Positions 1-8,892 of a DNA stretch of 64,000 nt are shown here, in pieces. The DNA is taken from assembly GCA_003971905.1 (NCBI GenBank), contig RSEE01000070.1, positions 188,501-252,500 of the forward strand, written 5' to 3'. How positions within the stretch are numbered: the stretch's first letter is position 1; each line of letters begins with the position of its first letter. Position numbers and translations under genes: made by a program. The stretch comes from Moniliella sp. 'wahieum' (lineage: Eukaryota > Basidiomycota > Moniliellomycetes > Moniliellales > Moniliellaceae). The notes under the pieces are model-generated. The model was not told the DNA's origin, made no database searches, and saw nothing but the letters and a program-made list of their open reading frames with translations.

Positions 1-40
1 CCTCCGCTCTGGTTTGACGCACCTACCACAGGCGCAAATG

Positions 41-79
41 GTAAGTTTTCCCTCCTCTCTTATCTTTCTTTTTGAACAG
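41..79 (+). other. candidate 39-nt intron
   Basis: GTAAGT donor at 41, a pyrimidine-rich body and TTGAACAG at 72-79. The size agrees with other very short introns here (37 and 40 nt). It is inferred from splice-site sequence alone because the flanking coding frame is uncertain. Confidence 0.4.
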
Positions 80-112
80 GATTCTGACCGTGTTTAGACT
101 CCCTTTCACCAG

Positions 113-919
113 TGGGCAGTACTGCTTTGGCTCCGGAGTACGCGACTACGTTGACGAATGGAAAAGTGCCTACAGTTGCACTCTCACGCCGGGAGGCATC
201 AAGACCTCTCCCAATGCTGGTTTCGAAGAACTATGCGGGTACACCTCTTCCAGGCCTTCTTCTTCTTCCCCACATCAACCCCTGCTCAGGGCGGGGCCAG
301 CCACCCCACAAGAATACGGTGACAAAGGGTACCCCTCCGTCGCCACCTAAGAAAAGGGGACGGCCTCCGAAAGCTGCTGCGCAGAAAGCAGCCAAGCCCG
401 TGCCTAAGCGGCCCCGCGGCCGTCCTCGCAAGCTCCAGACGAGCTCTTCTTTGTCTTCCTCGCCTCCTACCGCATCGGGTCAGGGAAGTGTTTCCAACCC
501 CCCTGACAAGCCTGTGCCTAAGCGGCCCCGTGGTCGTCCCCCCAAGCGTCTTCAGTCGAGCTCTTCCGTGTCCGAATCCCCCCCGCGGTCCCAGGTCTGG
601 AAGCAGATTCCATCCCCCTCATCGACGACCCTGTGGTCATTGCTCTAACTGAGCATCTGCTCCGTTCCCTTGACGCCACCGCTTCGCCACCGACGGACCT
701 AGGCACGGTAGCAGCCTCTAACCCGCTCCATTCGACTTTAACCGTCGCTTCGACTGAGACTCTTCTCAACTTTGGCTCATTGGCCACCACCACGGATGTA
801 CTGACCCCCCCCCTCTCTCGGACCCCATGCAAGAGATGGAGCTTGCCTGGGATCAGTTTGGCCTCCCGGCGCTCTTCCCGACGGAGTTCGTAAGGGACGA
901 CGCGGGCATGCCCCCTTGA
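113..919 (+). CDS. AT-hook protein, 5' partial, frame-broken
   Basis: The segment encodes a basic, Ser/Pro-rich protein with three AT-hook cores in a row: KKRGRPPK, KRPRGRPRK and KRPRGRPPK (about nt 349-555). The last two sit in a repeated block starting KPVPKRPRGRP and followed by serine runs. AT-hooks bind the minor groove of AT-rich DNA, so a nuclear chromatin role is inferred. There is no clear ATG; the gene probably enters from the left, with a 39-nt intron at 41-79 and a possible acceptor at 111-112. The frame changes at C-runs near 578-585 and 805-813, after which an acidic tail ends at the TGA at 917-919. A second frame is also open over about 80-347, so the first exon is unsettled. 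A repeat copy lies about 170 bp downstream. No family recognised beyond the AT-hooks. Confidence 0.45.
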
Positions 920-1085
920 TCGCACGGCTGCATCCGTGGGTGCGATAACAATCGCCTCACCCCCCCTTTTACAATATGGCTGAGAGATATGCGACCGAGA
1001 CCCAAGCAAGTTTGTTTGACTGATTCGGCTTGAATGAGGCTCAAAAAAAAGAAGAAGAAGAGAAGAAGAAAACGGCGAAGAAAAA

Positions 1086-1370
1086 CTTGGTTCTTATCGA
1101 TGGTTCTCTTCCTTTCGTATCCTTCTTCAATCCTGGGTTCAAGACTCGTCTCACCCATAGCGGCATATGTCCTTCCCTTTCTAACTTATATTGATGCATG
1201 TAAATAGTGTTGGCTTTTTTGGCTCATAGAATGCGGGTCTCTGTATAGGCCACACTCCGACTTGCCAGTGTGTTGATTTTTGCGAACCCTTACGATATAT
1301 GCATCTCTCCGTCTCCATCCATGCATTCGTACGAGATGCTTATATCAGTGCCACCCCTATTATACACCAG
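1086..1370 (+). repeat. dispersed repeat, copy A
   Basis: About 285 bp beginning GGTTCTTATCGATGGTTCTC and ending near CTATTATACACCAG. A second, clearly related copy with scattered substitutions and small indels lies at 3720-3979. Both copies follow an A-rich tract and both lie just downstream of a plus-strand gene for a basic low-complexity protein, so this may be a shared 3' UTR or duplicated gene tail rather than a transposon. No terminal inverted repeats or target-site duplications were seen. Confidence 0.75.
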
Positions 1371-2516
1371 TATTAGTATCTGCACACATTTTGTTCCCAC
1401 AACTCTCCCCCCTTTTCATTCACATCTCATGCCTCAGATGTGTGTCCCAATGAGCAGACACAGCGGACAAAGTCTCCTATGACAGTCAGGCGAAGACATA
1501 GGGTCAGTGAAAATGTATGCCTACTGCAGTGGTGCTATACCCTTGTCACCAACGTACCTGTCCAATGCCGAGAAAAGAGGGAGGGGGAGAGGGGCCGTCA
1601 ATTTCCCTACTTCATATTATCTCCCTCGAAAAGCGACTCCGTGTGCAGTGTGCAGCACACGATATGGATCGGACTACAAAGTAGGGTCAGGAGCTCACAA
1701 GAGCTTTCTCTGACTTTCCCTTCTCTTCTCGAGCACAATTTGTGCACATAGGTGCTTAGCCTATTGGAAGCTGTAGCTATCCCGGCGCTAACGGTCAACC
1801 AACACCTTCAGCTCTTTTAAACCCATTGGCAGCTCGCAGCTATCCCGGGGTTAACGGGCACCCTAATTCCGAGAGCTCTTCGGTCACTATATAGCAGTGC
1901 TGACCTCCTCTTCGTCCTCAGCCTCACTCTCCCCCAGCAGCTCATACCCCTTGTATTTCTCCAGTCTCTTTGCCCCATTAATAACCATTCTTAATACCTT
2001 CTGGCCGCACCAGTCACTATAGTCAGCGTAAGCGCTCAAGCGCCCCGTCTTCAAGCATGGATCCAGCCCAAGTAGGGTCGTGAGACGGGGTGGTAGTCCA
2101 GGGCAGGTCTCACTAATCCATTTGAGCTTCCACTCAGACAAGACTAGGTCTCAGTACTTATACTTCAGTGCTGAGGCTGAGGCTGCCCCGCTGCCAGCTG
2201 CCTGCTTCGCATGCGCGTATAAGCACCCACGCGCCACGATCGATGATGAAGGGCATGACCGATGATCTCGATGATGCATGATGCATGATGCACCATGCAT
2301 GATAAACTGATGCTGGATGCTCCTTGTGGCCCAGTGCCTACCCCCCGCAATCAACTACAACACTGGTCCCCTGCCATATCCACCCCGCGCCCACGGACCC
2401 AAGGCGTCCGATCGGGATGTCTGACATGGGCGAGGCATCACATGCATCACATGTCGCACATCACCAGGCCCGCCTCTGTCCGCACTTCGCCATCTCATGT
2501 GGTTATTTTTGGCCAA
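1371..2516. other. non-coding stretch with short repeats
   Basis: No conserved gene is visible except the doubtful minus-strand frame at 1887-2141. A 40-bp unit containing AGCTATCCCGG and TAACGG occurs twice, at about 1760-1800 and 1822-1861. A run of ATGATGC units lies at about 2268-2310, just upstream of the next gene. Confidence 0.5.
1887..2141 (-). CDS. orphan ORF, 84 codons, acidic C-terminus
   Basis: An open frame from a minus-strand start at 2141 to a stop at 1887. The translation is not low-complexity: it has aromatic and charged residues in a globular-looking order (YADYSDWCGQKVLRMVING) followed by an acidic tail (ESEAEDEEE). Base composition is less GC-rich than in the neighbouring genes. 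I recognise no family. It could be a fragment of a longer gene, a remnant of a mobile element, or chance. No intron signals or upstream exon could be fixed. It is listed because, unlike most open frames in this GC-rich DNA, it looks protein-like. Confidence 0.3.
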   Translation of the reverse strand: MSEWKLKWISETCPGLPPRLTTLLGLDPCLKTGRLSAYADYSDWCGQKVLRMVINGAKRLEKYKGYELLGESEAEDEEEVSTAI

Positions 2517-3641
2517 ATGGCACCCCAACCCAACCCCCCGATCCATTTAACAGCACCCACACCTGCCCGCCACCTTTCTCCTCCTCTCCACCACCGTATC
2601 CGTCTCTTCAACAGCGTATCCGCCTCTCCAGCCGCATCTCTTCCTCCCCACCGCCCGCGTCTCCTCCGCTCAAGCATCGACCATGCCAGCCGCGAACCAC
2701 GCAGCTCACACCACGACGCCAGCGGTGCTCCGCTTCGCAGCAGCATGAAACGCCGCAGTGAACATGTGGGGGCCGATGACATTGAAGTCCAAGGTGCCGC
2801 CCGTACTCCCAAGCGAGTCCGTTTTTCCTCTTTCGATCCACCGGCCCAAGAGCAGGCCGATGGCATTGAAGCTCAAGGTGCCGACCGGCCTCCCAAGCGA
2901 GTCCGCTTTTCCTTCTTCGACGCACGGGACCAAGTCGCCGACGTCAACAAGGAACAGCCGCTGGGGCCCAATCCAAGCTCCGCACCTGACCATTCGGCCA
3001 CGTCGCCCCTCGGGACGAAGCGCTCATTAACACACATGGCTGAGCAACACGAGGACCAGGCGGACGAGCCCCGCCCAGCCAAGCGCGTTCACTTTTCCTC
3101 TCCTTCTAAGGATACGGATGCGGTGGAAAACCCCGCTCGCAGCCGCCGCCGTTGCCACCGCACCGTGCCCAAGTGGACGTCCAAGCTCCGCACTCTCTTC
3201 CGCTACCAGCCAGCAAATCAAACTGCCCTACTGGGGGTGGCAATGACGCAAGAAGAGCAGGTCAAAAGGGAAAAGAAGGAGCATAAACGTGAAGAACGCT
3301 TCAACTTCCGCCTCGACATGGCGATTGGCCTCTTGGAGCAAGAGCTGAGCCTGATCCGGTCCGAAACGTGGCCCGGTCTCTCGAGCAATGAGTACGACTC
3401 GTCGGATGAAGAGCAAGAACCGGTCAACGACGAAGAAGCACCCCCTGAGCACCACATCCCCACATCTCTGTTCGACGTGCTGATGGATGTTGGAGGCAAC
3501 GGGGACGAGCAGGAGGACGGTGCAGTGGACAGTGCCTTTGACCTCCCCTTCTCTCCCCCGTCTCCATCGCTTTTCAGCCCCCCATCCAGTGGGCCCTTTG
3601 TCGCACGAGATGTGGACGAGGAGGTTGTATCGATCCCGTAA
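2517..3641 (+). CDS. basic protein with three RVxF-like motifs
   Basis: An uninterrupted frame of 374 codons from the ATG at 2517; a later Met at 2745 opens the clearly structured part. It has two near-identical 28-residue units (nt 2775-2858 and 2859-2942), each with PKRVRFS, and a third diverged unit with AKRVHFS near 3079-3100. [KR]VxF preceded by basic residues is the docking motif of protein phosphatase 1 regulators, so PP1 binding is a fair inference. A basic, charged helix (about nt 3240-3350) and an acidic, Pro/Ser-rich tail with SSDEEQE follow. Unlike most genes here it needs no frame change. Repeat copy B starts about 80 bp after the stop, as behind the AT-hook gene, so the two genes may be distant paralogues. 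Family unknown. Confidence 0.55.
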   Translation: MAPQPNPPIHLTAPTPARHLSPPLHHRIRLFNSVSASPAASLPPHRPRLLRSSIDHASREPRSSHHDASGAPLRSSMKRRSEHVGADDIEVQGAARTPKRVRFSSFDPPAQEQADGIEAQGADRPPKRVRFSFFDARDQVADVNKEQPLGPNPSSAPDHSATSPLGTKRSLTHMAEQHEDQADEPRPAKRVHFSSPSKDTDAVENPARSRRRCHRTVPKWTSKLRTLFRYQPANQTALLGVAMTQEEQVKREKKEHKREERFNFRLDMAIGLLEQELSLIRSETWPGLSSNEYDSSDEEQEPVNDEEAPPEHHIPTSLFDVLMDVGGNGDEQEDGAVDSAFDLPFSPPSPSLFSPPSSGPFVARDVDEEVVSIP

Positions 3642-3719
3642 CTTGGCTCTCACATCCTCTCCACCCATCTGGCCTGCTCATGCGTCCTGAGCAAAAAAAA
3701 AAAAAGGTGCAAACAAAAA

Positions 3720-3979
3720 ATCTGGTTCTTATCGATGGTTCTCATCTTCCTTTCGCATCCTTCTTCAATCTTGGGCTCGAAACTCGTCTCGCTCGCCCAT
3801 AGCGAAGTCTCCTTACTTTGCGAACTGATATTGATGTTCGTCATTGTTGGTTTTTGGGTCATAGAATGAGGTTGTATAGGCCACACTCTTTGCTAGTGTG
3901 ATGATTTTTGCGAACCTCCGGCTTCATCCGTGCCTTTGTACGAGATGTTCGTATCAGTACCACACTTATTATACGCCAG
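3720..3979 (+). repeat. dispersed repeat, copy B
   Basis: About 260 bp matching copy A at 1086-1370. Blocks such as CTTATCGATGGTTCTC, GTATAGGCCACACTC, GATTTTTGCGAACC and GTACGAGATG are shared in the same order. It follows a poly-A run at about 3693-3705. Differences are spread evenly, which suggests an old duplication. Confidence 0.75.
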
Positions 3980-4278
3980 CAGGTCTGGCTACTCCGAAGC
4001 TTGCTCACCGGTGAGACGTTGAGTGGCGCCACCTCATCGAGAATATACTCGAGGGCCGTCGAAAGCCTCGTCTCAACACAATAATGTAGTGAATGCATAA
4101 AACAAGCAAGGCAGGTAATGGTACAGAGAAATAAGGAGTACATGAAAAACAGAAATAGCACTGGAGTAAAAGGCATGATGCACATGACGGGGATGGGAGG
4201 AAGCAAGACTCGCCCACAGAGAGGGAGAGGTACTGGACCCACAACAGGCATCGGTATCGGCACGGGAGGTTGTGTATA

Positions 4279-6413
4279 TCAAGAGGACAGTCCCACCGCC
4301 CAAAGTTCCACTTGAAAGCACTCAAAGTATTCCTCCTCCTTGCCCCCGGGCGCAGGGGAAAGGTAGGTACGGCGGACGAACACAAAATGTCATTATCAAA
4401 CGTCGCGCACCGCGCCGACGATCCTCGTGCAAATGCATCGTCGAGCCACAGACCGTACCCTCCTTGGCTCTTGGACGACGCACCAAACCGATACTGAGAA
4501 AGCGGGCTTCGGACAGGACGATAAAGTCGTTCTGACCTGTCCAAGGGTAGACCACCAGTCGTTCCCCACCTTCGCCTTCGCTTTCGCCTTCGCCTTCTGC
4601 GCAGCCTCAGGTTGACGATCGGTCGTGTCTGCTGGTGTGGGCACAGCCTTCCAGAGAAAACTTTCTCCCGACCCATAGTAGTGCGACTGGATGTGGAGGT
4701 GAGTGTGGAGGTAGGCGCCAAACACGTGCCCTTCCATATCGCGAATCGCAAGGACCAGACCTGCATCGTTGCGGTTCGTCATGGCACCCAGGTGAGGATG
4801 GTGGGGGTGTGGTGATGAAGTGGTGGGCGGGGCACTAGGATGAGGGTGAGCAGGAGCGTGGAGACTAGCAGATGGGTAGATGGGCTCCGTCCCGTGCTTG
4901 TCAAGACAGGACGGTCGTCCTCTTGGGCCGAGGGAGAGGGGAAGTAGATAGTGTTGGCACCGCACCCTGCACATGAGAAGCCAGTTCCTTCCAAAAGCGC
5001 AAAGGGACCCGGGGTATTTTCAAACGTGTCCCGAGCGGGAGCGTAGGCGAAAAACTTGTCTGCCAAGGCATACATTGTCTTTAAGCTGACTCCATGCTGG
5101 TCCAAACTGTAGATCAACTGCCACTTGTCTCCCAACCGCAGTCGGGGAGGCAATCGAGCTTGAAGATGCGCAGCGAGGGAGGCGCTCACCACACCCTTTA
5201 CGTCCGATTTAGCGTCGCCTGCACCCGGTTCAGACGAACCTTCATCCGTGTGCGCCCCACGAGCTTGACGGGAATGCCTCGCTTGCGTTGTGCAGAGCGG
5301 GCAAGTTCCTGGGCCGCCCATACGGCAGCCGTGGCGCCCCCTAGCGTACCCTCGTTTCGGGGATTGAAGCCCGGTGCGCCATTGATAGGAAGCGTGCTTT
5401 GACGATGGAGAGACTTTCCAAACCGGATGGGGGTGATCCCCAATTCGCTCGGGAGGGTGTGCGTGGGAAACTAGGCGAGGCTTCGGAGACGAGCGACGGC
5501 GTTCGTACGGCGTGCTGCTTCCGGCATAGCCGGAGAAGCCACTGTCGTTTCCAACAGATGGGCTACGGCGGTGACGTCCCCCCCACCAGACCCCATAAAT
5601 TGAGACGAATCCTCTTGATCGCCCCCTCCGTTGGCGTGGGAGAATGATCCGAGGCGCTGACGGATCTTAGACCAGGGCGATGGCGGCGGTGAAGCGGGGG
5701 CATGCATCCCTCTGTGTAGGAACGGGCCAAGGCAGGGATGGGACGTGGCGATGATTTTCCTTCTTTGGCCTTGGCCCAGGGAGTGTTGTGATTCGTTTCA
5801 GGAGCAGGATGCGGATCGTTCGCCGCCTCATGGAATACGATGCCTCGCCAGGACCGCCGCTGGGACGAGGGATCTGGTTTGCCTTGCTCGGCTAGGGCAG
5901 TCAGGCTGTGGACCAGATCAGAGTGGGCCTTATCGCTCGACCGGCCCGAGCGGGCGGCTGGCGGGGGGTGGGAGGCATGCATGGATGGAAGAGACGAGGC
6001 ATAGTGGGTTCGTACCGCACTTGGTGCATGTCGGCCTGGGGGGGAGCCGGGCTGGGGCGCATGAGGCCCAGCACTTTGGCTTCTTCCTGGAGCAGCTTGA
6101 GCGACGAGCGATGGTGGTCCCATGCCGGATAGCCCGACTGGGTATGGCTGCGCTTGGAACGGGGCGAGAGCGGCGCGGCGCGTGGGGCGGGAGAGCGGCG
6201 CAGTTCGGGTGACGCGGGTGGCGGGGGGACTGGGTGGAAGAGAAGGCACGGCAGCCACGGCGGCTCGGTAGGAGGAGGAGAGGAGGAGCAGCAGCAGCGC
6301 AGCGCTGTTCGACACGCCACCGCGGGAGGGTGATGCGCAAGATGGGCTGGACGCGGACGGCGGCCGGATGGCACGGTCGCCGCCCTGATTGCCGGCGTGG
6401 GCGATGGGGGCAT
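4279..6413 (-). CDS. TLDc-domain protein (OXR1 type)
   Basis: The C-terminal half is a TLDc domain, the fold of OXR1/NCOA7 proteins that protect against oxidative damage and bind the V-ATPase. In order: LPPRLRLGDKWQLIYSLDQH (about 5160-5100), then GPFALLEG, AIRDMEGHVFGAY (about 4755-4715), YYGSGESFLW, WTGQNDFIVLSE (about 4540), GLWLDDAFARGSS and CATFDNDIL (about 4460-4390), and the closing FQVELWAVGLSS to the stop at 4279-4281. The N-terminal part from the ATG at 6413 is Pro/Ser/Arg-rich and low-complexity. A probable intron separates GPFALLEG from AIRDMEG (about 4980-4765). At least four frame changes fall beside short homopolymers. It is divergent from the PTM1-like gene, 317 bp apart. TLDc identity is firm; the N-terminal start is not. 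Confidence 0.85.
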
Positions 6414-6730
6414 GGCGAGGCAGGGGGAGGCGAAGGGGAGCGGGGCGGGCGTGTGTGGTTAGTTAGGCCATGGATCGGTGGGTTGCTGATGGCACAGATT
6501 CGTCTTTCTGATCTCCGATCTCAGACGTCCGTGGCTGCCGCCGCGCACAGACCAGTGTGGGAGCCAGTCTTACACGAGGGCGTGCATCTGACGTAACAGG
6601 GACGAGCGCTGGTTAGGAGCGGCGGCTGCCGATTGATTGGCTGCGCTTTCCGCTCTGTCTGAACAGCTGCGCTGCGCTCCGCCGCTCCAGCCCGCCGGCG
6701 TCGACCGCAGCCATCCGACAGCCTCGCTCC
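6414..6730. promoter_or_regulatory. divergent promoter, TLDc / PTM1-like
   Basis: 317 bp between the start codons of two divergent genes must hold both promoters. I see no TATA box or strong known site in it. Confidence 0.5.
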
Positions 6731-8755
6731 ATGCGCTGGTCTGCGCACCACGCCCTGCGGCTCCTCGTCGCCGCCGCGGCCCTCGTCGGCGTCGCGCACG
6801 CATTCGACGTGCGTGTCAGCCATGCCGATGGCCTCCTCCAGACATGCAGTGGCATGTGGGCCGGCAAGAACACCAGCATCTCCCTCACCTTCTCCCCCGC
6901 CGACAGCGACGCCAAGGTCGCCGTCATCATCTACGAGTGGTCCGACTTTGCCCGCCTCGGCGCCCGCTCTACCATCACCCCCCCCGATGCGGGCAACCAG
7001 CTGGCCGCCCCTGTCTTCACCCCCACCGAGTACATTTGCAACCCTTCGGCCATTGCCAGCCAGCTCTGTCCCCCATCCGACGTGGGCAACTGGATCGCCC
7101 CTGACAATGGCTCCTTCTCCCGCCACCTGGTCGCAGTCAGTCCTCAACAGGTACCTGAACCTATTGTGTGTGCCATTTCCCCACCTGCGCCTGTGCTGAG
7201 CGCACCCGCTTACCCCTCCCCTGTCTCGGTTTGTAGCACTACGAGGTGTCCAAGAAGGGGTACTACTGCGTCGGCGCTGTCACAGTGGCGCGGGCGATGG
7301 CAACCCCGGCTTGGCCGAGGCCGATACGGATGCTCCCTTCAGTGGCCTGGTGCACTTTGAGAATAAGTTCGAGGGCACCTTGCCTGCTGCCGAGTACCCA
7401 AACTTGGCTTTTACTTTTGGATGACTGTTGTGTATGCCTGATGGCCGGCGGCTGGGGCTACTTGTGCTTTGTACATCAGGACGAGCTGTTGCCCATCCAG
7501 CACATGATTTCGGCCATTATGGTCTTTCTTGTGGTTGACATGGCCATCCAGTGGGGATACTTGCGGTATCAGAACACCCACGCAATTGATTACTGGCACA
7601 TGCGCGCTGTCCTTCCCGGGCACGCAGGTGAGACGGCTGCCCTGCGCGCTCTACTTGCTTTGACGGCACTGATGGATGCAGCCAAGACGACGCTGTCCCT
7701 GTTTTTGCTGCTGGTGGTTTCTCTCGGGTACGGCGTGGTGCGCCCCAGCTTGGGCCCCATTATGCGCCGTGCCCAGGCCTTGGGCCTGGCTCACTTCATC
7801 TGTGGTATGCTCTACACGATCGGGATCATCATGCTCCTCACTGAATCCTCCACCACCTGGCCGCTCCTCTTCATCTTGCCCCTCGCCCTGACCCTGGCCG
7901 TGTTTTTGCTCTGGATTCTCCATGCACTCACCTCGACCATCGCTACGCTCGAACGTCGACGCCAGACATTCAAACAGCAAGTGTTTACCAAGCTCCATCG
8001 TCTTCTTGTGGGCACAGCCGTGTCGATTATGGTTTACTTTGTGGTTGCTGGCATTGTGTTTGGCCAGGCGGGGAGAATTCGGACCCGGGACATGGACCTA
8101 CCGCTGGTTCATGCTCGATGGTTGGCTTTCCATCTTGTACCTTGTGGCCTTTATGGGGATCGCGTATCTGTGGCGCCCAACAGGACAGAACTTGCGTTTG
8201 TCCATGTCGGATGAAGTGGCGACCGACGATCTGGGTGCGCCCGATGACTATGAGATCAACGAGTTTGCCCCACCCAGACGATGGAGAGGAGGAGGAGGAC
8301 CACCACCCCAGGGGGCGCAGTCGAACCAAGGTTTCTTCTCCGGTCTCTTTGGTGCACTGGGACGAGCAGCAGAGGAACAAGCTGGTCTTGATGGTCCTCG
8401 TGCCCAAGCGGCAACTGCCGCACGGACTGCTGCTACCCCACCCCCAGAGGAGTCAGCGCCCCGCGCACCCGCACCCCAGGGACCTTCCCCTCCTTCTCCA
8501 GTGCTCCACGACAGCGGGGACGCATTTACCATTGGTGAGGGGGACGATGACGAGGGAGAGGGCTCGTCGAAAGTACATGCATCTGCTGAGGATGACAGTT
8601 CAACGATCCATGTTGGTCCCGTGAAGGCGTACGAAGGCACGGCGGCCGAGCGTAAGGGCCTGTTTACTTCCTCCTCCGATGACGAGGACGACGATGGGTT
8701 CTCGGACATTGCCAAAGACCTGCCGTCGGGTGATCTTAGGAAGAAACACGATTAA
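6731..8755 (+). CDS. PTM1/GPR107-like seven-TM protein
   Basis: It starts with a signal peptide (MRWSAHHALRLLVAAAALVG, likely cut after AHA near residue 24), then a lumenal domain of about 200 residues, then several hydrophobic segments: TVVYALMAGGWGYL, AIMVFLVVDMAIQW, LSLFLLLVVSLGYGV, FICGMLYTIGIIMLL, LFILPLALTLAVFLLW and ILYLVAFMGIAYLW. The stretch WRPTGQNLRLSMSDE just after the last segment is typical of the fungal PTM1 / lung seven-transmembrane family, which works in Golgi and endosomal traffic. The cytosolic tail is acidic and Ser-rich with SSSDDEDDDGFSD. An intron at 7151-7236 is supported by the reading frame. Frame changes near 7290, 7412, 7434 and 8090 look like lost bases in T or C runs. 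The gene converges on the next one. Confidence 0.85.
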
Positions 8756-8892
8756 TTGATCAGTCGAGGGGGCCTGCATCAGGACTACGACGGACTTGAT
8801 TTTTCTTGGTAGTTCTGCCCCCCGCATGAATTCCCGTTTGACCACCCCCTTCCCGTCTCACGGTCACGCAGTCAGGTTCAGGAGCTTGGGAG

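Noticed and set aside
1086-3979. The pair of repeats as long terminal repeats of an element
   Set aside because: The DNA between them has no polyprotein, primer site or polypurine tract. The copies differ a lot and sit in 3' UTR positions of two genes.
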